Source of the DNA: an uncultured Eudoraea sp.
GTDB taxonomy: Bacteria > Bacteroidota > Bacteroidia > Flavobacteriales > Flavobacteriaceae
DNA length: 64,000 nt
Assembly: GCA_947258405.1 (NCBI GenBank)
Contig: CAMYIE010000001.1
Span: forward strand, 1 to 64,000
Direction of reading: 5' to 3'
A program made the translations under genes and the position numbers. Below the pieces are notes generated by a model that worked only from the letters and a program-made list of their open reading frames with translations, did not search any database and had not been told where the DNA came from. The stretch's first letter is position 1, and every line of letters starts with the position of its first letter. Positions 17,287 to 26,743 of the stretch are shown here, piece after piece.

Positions 17287-18774
17287 TCACAATACCCCTT
17301 GTATGAAGGGATGTAAACTTTTATAGATCAAATCACTTAGCCATAACGGAGCTACTCCGATCCCGATTATGGGCAATAGCAACAGCAATATCCCCATTCT
17401 TTCGTACCACGTCACCCTTGGGAATTGTGTATAGGCTTCTTCTTTTACAGGACCCATGAGCATGATGCCAACAACTCGTAGAATATAAACCGCTGTTACC
17501 ACAATTGCCGATACCGAAAATATGGTGGCGATCCTGTAATAGATATTCTCGTGTTCAAAGGCCCCTACAAAAATGTTCATCTCGGCTACGAATCCACTAA
17601 ACCCGGGGAGCCCCAAAGAAGCCAGACCCGCAATAACGTAGGTGGCAGAGATCATAGGTATCACTTTAAGCAGTCCACCCATTTTTCGTACATCGCGGGT
17701 ATGCGTCCGTTCGTAGATCATTCCGATCAATGCAAAGAATAGCGCAGTCATAAAGCCGTGGGAAAGCGATTGGATGATAGCTCCATTCCAGGCCGTTTTA
17801 TTAAACATCAGCAGAGCAAATAAGACCAGGCCCAAATGACTTACCGAGGAATAGGCGTTGATATATTTCAGATCGGTTTGCCTTACCGCGGCAAATGCAC
17901 CGTATATGACTCCAAAAGCAGAAAGGAAAATAAAGATCCACGACCATTCAACTGCGCCCTCAGGTAATACGTAGAGCGCTACTCTGAAGACCCCGTATCC
18001 CCCCAGTTTCATCAGTACCCCTGCATGGAGCATAGATACTGCTGTTGGGGCCGAAGCATGTCCGTCTGGTGACCAGGTATGGAATGGAAACAGCGCACCG
18101 ATCACCGCAAAACCTATAAAGGTCAGGGGGAAAAATATTTTCTGTGCTTCTGCCGGGATATTCGCAGCGGCCAATTCAATGATATTAAAGGTGAATCCGT
18201 TTCCAGCAGTATCTGAATTGAAATAGATCCCAAGAATACCAACAAGAAGCACAGCAGACGCGGCCATCAGCATTAAGGTAAGCTTCATGGCCGAAAACTC
18301 TCTCCTTCCGGATCCCCAGATGCCTATAAGAAGATACATGGGGATTACCGCAAGCTCGAAGAATACGAACATGATAAAGAGATCAAGACTGATGAAGAAT
18401 CCATAGACTCCAGTAGCCAGGACAATAAGCGAAATAAAGAATTCTTTGGGAAGATCGCCGATCCTCCACGAAATAAAAATACCGGCCATAACAACAATAC
18501 TGGTCAGGACCAGCATGGTCACCGTGATCCCATCTGCACCTATGCTGTAATGAATATTAAAGGGTTCAAACCAGATGAGGTCTTTGGTAAATAACATTAT
18601 TGAATCGTTAATCGCCCTTTCTTTCATATAAGAAAAGACCAGATTAACGCTCATGGCAAATTGGGCGATACTACCCAGGAGGGCAATGAGTCGTGCCTGG
18701 CCTAAGTTTCGTGTAAAGACCAACAACAGGATGGTAATGCCGGGAACGATTAAAAAAAGTGATAAAATATCCAT
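17287..18774 (-). CDS. nuoM: complex I subunit M (antiporter-like membrane subunit)
   Basis: Inner-membrane subunit of 495 residues. Family marks include FVFFELAVIPMYLLIG with the essential glutamate, PFHTWSPDGHASAPT, the lysine-containing HAGVLMKLGGYG, and SHLGLVLF. It forms one of the proton channels in the membrane arm, between L and N. It starts 9 bp after nuoL and ends 22 bp before nuoN. Confidence 0.96.
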   Translation of the reverse strand: MDILSLFLIVPGITILLLVFTRNLGQARLIALLGSIAQFAMSVNLVFSYMKERAINDSIMLFTKDLIWFEPFNIHYSIGADGITVTMLVLTSIVVMAGIFISWRIGDLPKEFFISLIVLATGVYGFFISLDLFIMFVFFELAVIPMYLLIGIWGSGRREFSAMKLTLMLMAASAVLLVGILGIYFNSDTAGNGFTFNIIELAAANIPAEAQKIFFPLTFIGFAVIGALFPFHTWSPDGHASAPTAVSMLHAGVLMKLGGYGVFRVALYVLPEGAVEWSWIFIFLSAFGVIYGAFAAVRQTDLKYINAYSSVSHLGLVLFALLMFNKTAWNGAIIQSLSHGFMTALFFALIGMIYERTHTRDVRKMGGLLKVIPMISATYVIAGLASLGLPGFSGFVAEMNIFVGAFEHENIYYRIATIFSVSAIVVTAVYILRVVGIMLMGPVKEEAYTQFPRVTWYERMGILLLLLPIIGIGVAPLWLSDLIYKSLHPFIQGVL

Positions 18775-18783
18775 ATTGTTGGT

Positions 18784-20703
18784 TTATTGAGTCAGGTAAT
18801 AGACAAAGAAAATAACGATCACTAATACACCGGCCACAAAGGCCATTGCATAGTCCTGAACTTTGCCCGATTGCATAGCTTTTATTTTTTCCGATGTCCT
18901 TACGGTACTATTACCAATCCCCACCATGGTTCCGTCTACAACCTGGCGATCGAACTTGGCTGCGGGTTCAGCAACTCTTTTGAAGAGCACTTTTCTGGTG
19001 ACAAACAGATAGACCTCGTCGATATAAAACTTATGATAGGACCATGTATATAATTTCCCCAGGGACGCGGCTAACCTGTCAGGGAGATCGGTCTCTTTCT
19101 TGTAAAAGAGCCATGCCAGTCCGATACCTGCAATTCCCATTAACACGGCTGTGATAGCAAGAGGGACATTGATATGGACATCGAGAGCTATTCGATCTGC
19201 ACTGATGTATTGCCCAAAGGGCACAAAACCGGCAAGGGCACTGAAAATTGCGAGTATAATCAGGGGTATTGTCATTGTTGCGGGCGACTCATGAGGTGTT
19301 GTTGCGTATTCCGGATCCTTTTTCCAAAAAATACCGAAGTAGATCCGGAACATGTAGAAGGCGGTTAAGCCGGCGACCAGCAACGCGATGGTATAAAGCA
19401 GCATATCTTTTTCATAAACCGCCGCCAAAATTTCGTCCTTGCTCCAGAAACCGGCTAGTGGTGGGATACCTGCAATGGCAAGGGCAGCTATGAGAAAGGT
19501 AATATGAGTGATCGGCATATGTTTTCGGAGTCCGCCCATATCTTTTAGGTAATTGCTGTGAACAGCGTGGATTACCGAGCCGGCACAGAGGAATAAGAGA
19601 GCCTTGAACATGGCATGGGTAAAGAGATGGAACATCGATGCCATATAGCCTAGTCCGGCTTCTCCGTCATATCCCGAAACGCCAAGGGCAAGCATCATAT
19701 AGGCAAGCTGCGACATCGTGGAATACGCCAGGACACGCTTTATGTCGTTTTGAGTTATCGCAATTATGGCGGCAAAAAGCGCCGAAAAAGCTCCTACGAA
19801 GGCCACAACCTGCAAAATGATTCCGTCTTCGACAAAATAATACATCGGGAACAGACGCGCCACCAGATAGACACCGGCTACCACCATGGTCGCCGCATGA
19901 ATCAGAGCCGAAACGGGGGTAGGCCCTTCCATCGCATCTGGCAGCCAGATATGAAGTGGAAACATAGCCGATTTCCCTGCGCCGCCTAAAAATATCAGCA
20001 ACAGCCCCCAGCTGAGTACAGACATTCCAAAAAAGGAAGATGCAGCCCAGCTAAGCAATGGGCTTCCCTGTGGATCGTTGAGGAGTTCAAAATCGTATGT
20101 ACCGGTATAAAAGCCAATGATAAGAATACCGATCAGGAATCCCAGATCTGCAAAACGAGTAACGATGAACGCTTTTTTTGCGGCCGCTACGGCAGAAGGC
20201 TTGGTATAGTAAAACCCGATCAGCAGGTAGGATGATACCCCCACTAACTCCCAGAAAATATAGATCTGGAACAAATTAGTAGCCAGGACCAGTCCATACA
20301 TGGAGAACGTAAACAAGGATAAAAAGGCAAAAAATTTCGTGTAGCCCGGATCTCCTTTCATATAACCACGACTGTAAATATGCACCATCAGCGAAACAAT
20401 GGAGACCACGAGAAGCATCATGATCGATATCGGATCGAGAAGTACTCCCATATCGATCCTAAGGGTTTCGGTAAAATTCATCCAGGCGGTTTTATGAACA
20501 ATTGCCTGATATGCCCCGCCGTCCTTACCTAAAACAAAGAAGTACTGATAGGCGACTTTTATCGAGAGCAAGGTAGAGATCAAAAGACCGAGTACACCGA
20601 TAATTCCTGAAACGGCTGGTTTAATTCGGTTGTAAAATATTCCCAGCACAAGGAAAACAGCGAGGGGAATAAAGGGAATAAGAAGAATCTCGGCGTAATT
20701 CAT
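18784..20703 (-). CDS. nuoL: complex I subunit L (distal antiporter-like subunit)
   Basis: The largest membrane-arm subunit, 639 residues (usual range 600-660). Marks include the helix-5 segment FWELVGVSSYLLIGFYY with the key glutamate, PLHIWLPDAMEGPTPVSAL, SQLAYMMLALG and PLAGFWSKDEIL. The long C-terminal part after about residue 500 includes the transverse helix that braces the membrane arm. It follows nuoK by 12 bp. Confidence 0.96.
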   Translation of the reverse strand: MNYAEILLIPFIPLAVFLVLGIFYNRIKPAVSGIIGVLGLLISTLLSIKVAYQYFFVLGKDGGAYQAIVHKTAWMNFTETLRIDMGVLLDPISIMMLLVVSIVSLMVHIYSRGYMKGDPGYTKFFAFLSLFTFSMYGLVLATNLFQIYIFWELVGVSSYLLIGFYYTKPSAVAAAKKAFIVTRFADLGFLIGILIIGFYTGTYDFELLNDPQGSPLLSWAASSFFGMSVLSWGLLLIFLGGAGKSAMFPLHIWLPDAMEGPTPVSALIHAATMVVAGVYLVARLFPMYYFVEDGIILQVVAFVGAFSALFAAIIAITQNDIKRVLAYSTMSQLAYMMLALGVSGYDGEAGLGYMASMFHLFTHAMFKALLFLCAGSVIHAVHSNYLKDMGGLRKHMPITHITFLIAALAIAGIPPLAGFWSKDEILAAVYEKDMLLYTIALLVAGLTAFYMFRIYFGIFWKKDPEYATTPHESPATMTIPLIILAIFSALAGFVPFGQYISADRIALDVHINVPLAITAVLMGIAGIGLAWLFYKKETDLPDRLAASLGKLYTWSYHKFYIDEVYLFVTRKVLFKRVAEPAAKFDRQVVDGTMVGIGNSTVRTSEKIKAMQSGKVQDYAMAFVAGVLVIVIFFVYYLTQ

Positions 20704-20715
20704 AGGTCTTTACAT

Positions 20716-21033
20716 TCAATATTTCATGGTTTCCACATCTTTTACTTCCACAGAACTTATCTGTCGGTAAAGGTTGATAATGATAGCCACAGCCAAAGCT
20801 GTTTCTGCGGCTGCCACCGCAATGATAAAGATGGAGAACACCACGCCCTGCAATACATCAGGATAGAGATATTTATTTATCGCAACGAAATTTACCACCG
20901 AAGCATTCAACAGCAACTCGACTGAAATCAGTATCGAGATCAGGTTTTTCCTGGTAATAAATCCATATACCCCGATAAAAAATAAGATGGATGTAACGGT
21001 CAGTATTTCATATAGGCTTACATCTTCTATCAT
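20716..21033 (-). CDS. nuoK: complex I subunit K
   Basis: Small three-helix membrane subunit of about 105 residues. The helix pair ILFFIGVYGFITRKNLI and ISVELLLNASVVNF carries the conserved glutamate of the proton path, and AAAETALAVAIIINLYRQ is the third helix with its conserved glutamate. ATG 21033 is preferred over the in-frame TTG at 21042, because NuoK proteins usually start a few residues before the first helix. It practically abuts nuoJ. Confidence 0.94.
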   Translation of the reverse strand: MIEDVSLYEILTVTSILFFIGVYGFITRKNLISILISVELLLNASVVNFVAINKYLYPDVLQGVVFSIFIIAVAAAETALAVAIIINLYRQISSVEVKDVETMKY

Positions 21034-21038
21034 ATAGG

Positions 21039-21554
21039 TCAACTGTTTTTATCCATTAGCTTGGTTCCTTTAGCGATAACAATAGCACCGATCATGGCTG
21101 CGAGCAGCAGGATACTGATCACTTCAAAAGGCAATATGAAACCGCCGTCTCCATAACTCAACAGTCGGTCACCTATGTCTTGGGTGGTAGTGCTTTTTGT
21201 ATTCTCCACCATTTCAAACTCAAAACTGTGTATGGTATAGATAAATACCCCCATGCCTACAAGGCAAAGAACAGCGGTGGTGATTCTTTTAGCTATCGAT
21301 GCCATTTCGAGCCTCATTTCAATATGGTGTACGAGCAAAACTGAAAAAATGATCAGCACAATGATGCCTCCTGCATAGACAGTTAGCTGAATAGCGGCCA
21401 GGAGATTGTAATCGATAAGGAAAAAGAAACCGGCTATGCTGATCAGTACAAAAGCCAGGTAAACTACAGATCGCAGCATTCTGCGGCTGTTGACCGAGGC
21501 GACAGCAAAAGCAATAATTACAAATGCTAAAATGTAGAAAATAATTCTTTCCAT
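21039..21554 (-). CDS. nuoJ: complex I subunit J
   Basis: Membrane subunit of 171 residues with five predicted helices. The signature helix LTVYAGGIIVLIIFSVLLV, with its pi-bulge tyrosine-glycine region, is clear. It ends with the hydrophobic helix VISILLLAAMIGAIVIAK. The gene starts 3 bp after nuoI. Confidence 0.94.
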   Translation of the reverse strand: MERIIFYILAFVIIAFAVASVNSRRMLRSVVYLAFVLISIAGFFFLIDYNLLAAIQLTVYAGGIIVLIIFSVLLVHHIEMRLEMASIAKRITTAVLCLVGMGVFIYTIHSFEFEMVENTKSTTTQDIGDRLLSYGDGGFILPFEVISILLLAAMIGAIVIAKGTKLMDKNS

Positions 21555-21557
21555 AGG

Positions 21558-22034
21558 TTAGTCTTCAACTCCAGGTCTCAATTTAGACCCTGGCTTGTTC
21601 AGGACTCGGGTTAGCTGGGTTCTGTCGTATACCGAATTTTCAAAGTTTTGCCCCCATTTGATCGCGTCGGTAGGGCAAACATCTATACATAAGCCACACA
21701 TGGTGCAAAGGCTTAGATGATAAACGAACTTGTCTATTTTCTTTTTTTTCTTACCGCTATGTTCATCAATCCCCCGATCCCAAATTATTTCTATCGATCC
21801 GTTAGGGCAGGCTATTTCGCATTTTTGGCAACCGGTACAGGTATGTTCATTATTCACATCATGTGGCATGATTACTTCTCCCCGGAAACGATCGAACATT
21901 TTCAGGGTATCCCGATTGTCTGGATACTGTTGGGTAATGGCTCCTTTACGAGAATTCAAAAAGTATTTTCCCGTTACGCCCATCCCTGTCAGAAGTGTTT
22001 TAATACCATGGAATATTTCTGAGAAATAGCTCAT
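21558..22034 (-). CDS. nuoI: complex I subunit I (dicluster 4Fe-4S subunit)
   Basis: Peripheral-arm subunit of 158 residues carrying clusters N6a and N6b. The two CxxCxxCxxxCP motifs are at Cys66-69-72-76 and Cys110-113-116-120. The length is normal and there is no extra domain that would replace NuoEFG. In complexes lacking NuoEFG, this end of the peripheral arm is where a ferredoxin is thought to dock; that is inference for this organism. Confidence 0.96.
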   Translation of the reverse strand: MSYFSEIFHGIKTLLTGMGVTGKYFLNSRKGAITQQYPDNRDTLKMFDRFRGEVIMPHDVNNEHTCTGCQKCEIACPNGSIEIIWDRGIDEHSGKKKKKIDKFVYHLSLCTMCGLCIDVCPTDAIKWGQNFENSVYDRTQLTRVLNKPGSKLRPGVED

Positions 22035-22038
22035 CGGC

Positions 22039-23103
22039 CTAAAATTTTATAGTTAGATTTAGCCATACAAGCACGGCCATAATGACAATATTCATAAGGT
22101 TCATGGGCAAGAGGTATTTCCATTCGAGCGTTAACAGCTGATCGATACGCAACCGTGGAAATGTCCACCTGAACCACATCATCAGGAAAACAAGTAACAT
22201 AGTCTTGAGCATGAACCAGAATACACCCAACACCGGGATACTTTCGGTAATTCCAAAAGGAGAAAGCCAGGCTCCGAAGAAAACAGTGGTGGCAATAGCA
22301 CAAATAATAAACATATTGATAAATTCGGCCAGGAAGAAATAAGCGAATTTCATTCCTGAATACTCCGTGTGGAAACCTGCCCCAAGCTCCGATTCGGCTT
22401 CCACCATATCGAAAGGTGCCCGGTTAGTCTCGGCAGTGCCCGAGATCATAAAGATCATAAAAGCTATTATCGCAGGAATATGTCCCTGAACGATGAGCCA
22501 ACCGCTTTTCTGCACTTCTACTATCTGTGACAGCTGCAATGTCCCTGTGAGGAGTACCATAGTAAGTAGCGAAAGGCCAACGGAAAGCTCATAGCTGATG
22601 GTCTGAACGCCACTTCGCATTGCCCCGATAAGGGCATATTTATTGTTACTTCCCCATCCTCCGAGCAGGATCCCTATTACTCCAATAGAAGAAACTGCAA
22701 TCAAAAAAAACAGACCGATGTTTATATCAAAAGCCTGAAACTCCTGAGTAAATGGAAATACGCTGAGCGCCATCAGTGAAGATATGATCACAAAATATGG
22801 TGCAAGGTTATACAGGAAGGTGTCTGCTCTGTTGGTCCCGGTTAGCTCCTTGGAAAGGAGTTTGAGGGCATCAGCCATAGTTTGAAGCAATCCCTGAAAG
22901 CCCACTCTGTTGGGGCCTAAACGCTGTTGAAACCATGCGGCGATCCGTCTTTCCAGAAGAACCAGGAACAGACCGGCAATTGCAAATATCCCGAGGTAAA
23001 CGAGGGCAATCAGCACCATTTCAACCAGAGATGCAGCCCATTCCGGCATAGCACCGTATAACCAGTCGTGAATATTCCCGGTGATGCTCAAGGCTGAACT
23101 CAT
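22039..23103 (-). CDS. nuoH: complex I subunit H (quinone-site membrane subunit)
   Basis: Membrane subunit of about 354 residues at the junction of the two arms. Marks include ERRIAAWFQQRLGPNRVG near the N-terminus, the glutamate-rich loop APFDMVEAESELGAGFHTEY, and the quinone-tunnel segment WFRWTFPRLRIDQL. ATG 23103 is preferred; an in-frame GTG at 23121 would add six residues. It directly follows nuoD except for a repeat-bearing gap, whereas the standard operon has nuoE, nuoF and nuoG between them. Confidence 0.95.
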   Translation of the reverse strand: MSSALSITGNIHDWLYGAMPEWAASLVEMVLIALVYLGIFAIAGLFLVLLERRIAAWFQQRLGPNRVGFQGLLQTMADALKLLSKELTGTNRADTFLYNLAPYFVIISSLMALSVFPFTQEFQAFDINIGLFFLIAVSSIGVIGILLGGWGSNNKYALIGAMRSGVQTISYELSVGLSLLTMVLLTGTLQLSQIVEVQKSGWLIVQGHIPAIIAFMIFMISGTAETNRAPFDMVEAESELGAGFHTEYSGMKFAYFFLAEFINMFIICAIATTVFFGAWLSPFGITESIPVLGVFWFMLKTMLLVFLMMWFRWTFPRLRIDQLLTLEWKYLLPMNLMNIVIMAVLVWLNLTIKF

Positions 23104-23132
23104 AATCAGGTTATTTATCACTTATTCTCAAT

Positions 23133-23208
23133 TTCCAACTTCCAACTTCCAACTTCTTTTATCCACCGAATCCGCCTGAGGCGGAGAAGGTGGGCAACTT
23201 CCAACTTC
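23133..23208. repeat. TTCCAAC repeats flanking a nested palindrome in the nuoD-nuoH gap
   Basis: Three tandem TTCCAAC units lie at 23133-23153 and a further unit at 23199-23205. Between them is a nested inverted repeat: outer CCACC (23163-23167) with GGTGG (23189-23193), and inner TCCGCC (23171-23176) with GGCGGA (23180-23185) around TGA. No coding frame uses it. It resembles a small interspersed intergenic repeat and sits at the exact place where nuoEFG would be in a 14-gene operon. Confidence 0.8.
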
Positions 23209-23214
23209 CCTTTC

Positions 23215-24336
23215 TCACCTATCGATATCCGGTATCACCAGATCCAGTGTCGCCATGGTGGCCACCAGATCACCAATTTTTCCACCTACTGCTATATGAT
23301 TGAGCAGGGAAAGATTGGAGAATCCCGGAGATCTGAATTTTAGTCTGTAAGGACTCTTTGTCCCTGTACTTATAATATAAACCCCAAGCTCGCCCCTGGC
23401 GGTCTCAACTCTCTGGAAGTACTCCCCTTTCGGGAGTTTGATAACGGCTTTAGTAGGGATTCTGAAATCTCCTTCAGGAATGTTATCGATCAATTGTTCA
23501 ACGATCGACAAGGACTCCCACATTTCCTGAATACGCACGGAATAGCGCGCGAATGTATCGCCCTCAGTTCGTATTGCCTCATTAAAATCAACCTGACTTA
23601 GTGCGCTGTAGGGATGATATTTTCTTACGTCGCATGAATAACCCGAACCGCGGCCTACCGGTCCTGAAGCCCCGAATGATATCGCATCTTCCCTGCTTAG
23701 TACGCCCACACCTTTGGTGCGTTTATGGAATATCACATTATCGGTAAGTAAACGGTCGTATTCAGGGATTTTAGTCTTAAAATGGGTGATGAACTCCTTT
23801 ACCCTTGAAACAAAATTAGGATGGATATCAAACATCAATCCGCCCGGTACATTGTAATTCATTGTTAATCGGGCACCACAGGTCTCCTCGAAAATATCGT
23901 TAAGCAACTCCCTGTCCCTGAACCCGTAGAAAAATGTAGTGAGTGCCCCCACATCCATACCCATGACGCCCCACCAAAGACAGTGGGAGGAGATCCGGGT
24001 TAGTTCCCCGATGATGGTACGTATCACCTTTACGCGTTCCGGTATTTCCATTTCCAGCGCCTTCTCAACGCACAGGCATACGGCCTCGTTATTGATGTTG
24101 GCCGACAGGTAGTCCATTCGGTCTGTAAGGTGAACGATTTGCTGGTAGCTATCCCTTTCACACATCTTTTCAATAGATCTGTGGATATAACCCAGGTCTG
24201 GCTCTACCTTCTTAATGATTTCCCCGTCGATAGTAAGCAATAGCCGAAGTACTCCATGGGTAGCCGGATGTTGGGGTCCCATATTGATAAAGTATTCCTC
24301 GGACTTAAAATTGCTCTTGACGGTTGTATCTTCCAT
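23215..24336 (-). CDS. nuoD: complex I subunit D (49-kDa-type, quinone site)
   Basis: Peripheral-arm subunit of 373 residues that shapes the quinone pocket with NuoB and NuoH. The N-terminal signature INMGPQHPATHGVLRL is intact, with the quinone-binding histidine. Other marks are DLGYIHRSIEK, DRMDYLSA, GARLTMNYNVPGG and the C-terminal DLVIPDIDR. NuoC and NuoD are separate genes here, with a 5-bp gap. Confidence 0.96.
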   Translation of the reverse strand: MEDTTVKSNFKSEEYFINMGPQHPATHGVLRLLLTIDGEIIKKVEPDLGYIHRSIEKMCERDSYQQIVHLTDRMDYLSANINNEAVCLCVEKALEMEIPERVKVIRTIIGELTRISSHCLWWGVMGMDVGALTTFFYGFRDRELLNDIFEETCGARLTMNYNVPGGLMFDIHPNFVSRVKEFITHFKTKIPEYDRLLTDNVIFHKRTKGVGVLSREDAISFGASGPVGRGSGYSCDVRKYHPYSALSQVDFNEAIRTEGDTFARYSVRIQEMWESLSIVEQLIDNIPEGDFRIPTKAVIKLPKGEYFQRVETARGELGVYIISTGTKSPYRLKFRSPGFSNLSLLNHIAVGGKIGDLVATMATLDLVIPDIDR

Positions 24337-24341
24337 GCAGT

Positions 24342-24806
24342 CTATTTGATGATCATATTGATTTCATCCACATAATCCTTTCTGAGCGGAAATCCTTCCC
24401 ATTCTTCGGTTAGGAAGAGCCGCTTTAAATTTGGGTGATTACTAAAAGTGATTCCAAAAAAGTCGAATACCTCCCTTTCATGGAAATCAGCAGTGTACCA
24501 GATAGAACTTACCGAATCTAAAGTCGGTTGATCCCTGTCTTTGGTCTGAACCCTCACCACGACACTGTGGCGGTGATTGGTGGATTCCAGGTGATAGATC
24601 ACCCCGAGTGTCTCACCCCAGTCTACACCTGACAGGCAATAGAGGTAGTCGAAACTACTTTGCTCATCTTCTTTTAATCGTCTCATCAAAGCGAATAATT
24701 GATCGGGTGCCACTTCAATGTTCAGAAATTCAGAACCTTCTTCCCAGAATTCAAGTTCCGGGAACCAACTGTTAATCAACTCCTTTAAAGCCTCGTTATT
24801 CATCAT
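24342..24806 (-). CDS. nuoC: complex I subunit C (30-kDa-type)
   Basis: Peripheral-arm subunit of 154 residues. The family signature [17 protein letters not shown], followed by HPNLKRLFL and the end [10 protein letters not shown], is clear. There are two adjacent ATG codons at 24806 and 24803; the first overlaps the nuoB stop by four bases, which points to translational coupling. It has no redox centre. Confidence 0.95.
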   Translation of the reverse strand: MMNNEALKELINSWFPELEFWEEGSEFLNIEVAPDQLFALMRRLKEDEQSSFDYLYCLSGVDWGETLGVIYHLESTNHRHSVVVRVQTKDRDQPTLDSVSSIWYTADFHEREVFDFFGITFSNHPNLKRLFLTEEWEGFPLRKDYVDEINMIIK

Positions 24807-25393
24807 TTTTCGTAAATACCTTCGTCAAAACCTTCGATGGGGTTTATCTTATTTTTTCTGTTTTCACGGCGTATCTTATCCTGTAACATGAGCATTCCTT
24901 CGAGTAGTGCTTCTGGTCTCGGAGGGCATCCAGGGACATATACATCAACTGGTATAACATGGTCTGCTCCCTTTACTACAGAATAGGTGTTGTAAAAGAA
25001 AGGTCCGCCTGAGATCGCACAGGCGCCCATGGCGATAACATAGCGCGGTTCTGCCATCTGGTCGTATAGCCTTCTCAATACAGGTGCCATCTTGTTAACA
25101 ATGGTCCCTGCTATAATGATGAGGTCTGCCTGCCGGGGGGAAGGTCTTGCCACTTCAAAACCAAAGCGAGAGTAATCGTGCCTGGAGGCACCTGTCTGCA
25201 TCATTTCTATGGCACAACAACTGGTGCCGAAATAGAGCGACCAGAGTGAATTGGACCTGCCCCAGTTGATGATTTTATCTAAATTGGTTACCACGATATT
25301 GGCGCCGTTTCCAGCAGGGATAACCTTGCCAGGAAAATCTTCCGGTATTTTGTTATGTTCTTCTATTCCCATTCCAATGCTCCTTTTTTCCAT
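24803..25393 (-). CDS. nuoB: complex I subunit B (N2 cluster subunit)
   Basis: Peripheral-arm subunit of 196 residues carrying the terminal cluster N2. Its ligands are visible: the tandem Cys59-Cys60 ([10 protein letters not shown]), Cys125 (MGACAISGG) and Cys156 ([10 protein letters not shown]). The ATG at 25393 overlaps nuoA by 31 bases; an in-frame ATG at 25372 overlaps by only 10 and may be the true start, giving 189 residues. Confidence 0.95.
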   Translation of the reverse strand: MEKRSIGMGIEEHNKIPEDFPGKVIPAGNGANIVVTNLDKIINWGRSNSLWSLYFGTSCCAIEMMQTGASRHDYSRFGFEVARPSPRQADLIIIAGTIVNKMAPVLRRLYDQMAEPRYVIAMGACAISGGPFFYNTYSVVKGADHVIPVDVYVPGCPPRPEALLEGMLMLQDKIRRENRKNKINPIEGFDEGIYEK

Positions 25394-25713
25394 GCATATA
25401 TTAAACCCAATCCCAGAATTATGAGGAATATCAAAACCTCAATAAAAGCTACAAATCCAATTCCTTCATAGACTACGGCCCATGGTACAAGGAAGGCCAC
25501 CTCCACATCGAAAATCAGGAAGAGGATGGCAAAAAGATAATAACCCACCTTAAACTGAACCCAGGTAGGGCCTATGGTCGTCATACCACTTTCGTAAGGT
25601 TCTCTTTTTTGAGGATTGTCCGATTTGTGGGAAACCAGGTTAGATAAAAAATTAGCTCCCGCAACAAGAACAATACCTGAAAGTAAGAATACAATTATAG
25701 CTTCTGATCCCAT
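25363..25713 (-). CDS. nuoA: complex I subunit A
   Basis: Small three-helix membrane subunit of 116 residues. The family signature [16 protein letters not shown], followed by [20 protein letters not shown] with the conserved acidic pair, is clear. It starts 16 bp after korB, so the complex I genes are transcribed directly behind the 2-oxoacid oxidoreductase genes rather than from their own promoter. Confidence 0.95.
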   Translation of the reverse strand: MGSEAIIVFLLSGIVLVAGANFLSNLVSHKSDNPQKREPYESGMTTIGPTWVQFKVGYYLFAILFLIFDVEVAFLVPWAVVYEGIGFVAFIEVLIFLIILGLGLIYAWKKGALEWE

Positions 25714-25729
25714 TGGGTATTAATTTTAT

Positions 25730-26740
25730 TTAGCTTACTTCATAGGTCTCACCAGAAAAGAACAAATCGTCCGTTTTGGCAAAACTGGAATCGGCTTTTA
25801 CCTGTCTGGTAACCTCATCCACTCTTTCTTCCAAAGTGATATCTGTAAAGCTTCGAATAATTCCGGTGACCAGCGGGTATTCCGACCTAACCAGCATTTG
25901 ATGTAGAGTGGGATCCTGGTTTTCGGCATCATGAACTATCAAGTCGTCTTCTGTTATACCATTTTCACCGATGGTTACCACCTCAAGTTTTAGCCCATTT
26001 AATACAAGGCCCTTATCCCTTTCTTTGCCAAAGATCATGGGTTTGCCATGTTCCACGAACAACTGCTTATCTTGCCTAACAGTTTTATCGGTGTATTTTG
26101 AGAAGGCCCCGTCGTTAAATATTGGGCAGTTCTGCAATACTTCTATCAATGAAGTGCCTTTGAATTTTGCGGCATCTACAAAGACCTGAGTCATCTCTTT
26201 TGGGGTATTACCCCCGACTCTGGCAAAAAACCTCGCCTGGGCTCCTATGGCCAGTTCCCCCGGTTGAAATGGCGGTTGTGTGTTGCCATAAGGCGAAGAT
26301 TTAGTTCGTTGCCCCACGATGGAAGTTGGTGAAAATTGTCCTTTGGTAAGCCCGTAGATCTCATTGTTGAACAGCACAATATTGAGGTCTAAATTTCTGC
26401 GTAACACATGGATAAAATGATTTCCTCCAATAGCCATAGCATCTCCGTCTCCGGTGATGATCCAAACCTGTAGATTTGGGTTTGCCAGTTTTACACCCGA
26501 TGCGATTGCCGGGGCTCTCCCATGGATACTGTGCATACCATAAGTATCCATATAATATGGAAACCTCGAAGAACATCCTATTCCTGAAATGAAAACTACA
26601 TCTTCCTTCTGTATGCCCATTTCAGGAAGGGCCTTTTGCATTGCTCTTAAAATGACGTAGTCATCACAACCAGGGCACCAGCGAACTTCCTGATCGCTCG
26701 CAAAATCTTTAAAAGTATACTGCTTAACCGTTGATTCCAT
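25730..26740 (-). CDS. korB: 2-oxoglutarate (2-oxoacid):ferredoxin oxidoreductase, beta subunit
   Basis: TPP-binding beta subunit of 336 residues. The thiamine-diphosphate motif GDGDAMAIGGNH starts at residue 97, and NNEIYGLTKGQFSPTS is the typical KOR/2-oxoacid signature. Cluster ligands include Cys22 and Cys25 (WCPGC) and the cysteine in ISGIGCSSR. The enzyme decarboxylates a 2-oxoacid to the acyl-CoA and reduces ferredoxin. 2-Oxoglutarate is the usual assignment for this Bacteroidota form; other 2-oxoacids are possible. It starts 3 bp after korA and is followed by nuoA. Confidence 0.9.
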   Translation of the reverse strand: MESTVKQYTFKDFASDQEVRWCPGCDDYVILRAMQKALPEMGIQKEDVVFISGIGCSSRFPYYMDTYGMHSIHGRAPAIASGVKLANPNLQVWIITGDGDAMAIGGNHFIHVLRRNLDLNIVLFNNEIYGLTKGQFSPTSIVGQRTKSSPYGNTQPPFQPGELAIGAQARFFARVGGNTPKEMTQVFVDAAKFKGTSLIEVLQNCPIFNDGAFSKYTDKTVRQDKQLFVEHGKPMIFGKERDKGLVLNGLKLEVVTIGENGITEDDLIVHDAENQDPTLHQMLVRSEYPLVTGIIRSFTDITLEERVDEVTRQVKADSSFAKTDDLFFSGETYEVS

Positions 26741-26743
26741 GTT

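Noticed and set aside
23133-23208. TTCCAAC repeats as a CRISPR array
   Set aside because: Units are 7 bp, directly adjacent and without unique spacers; no cas gene is near.
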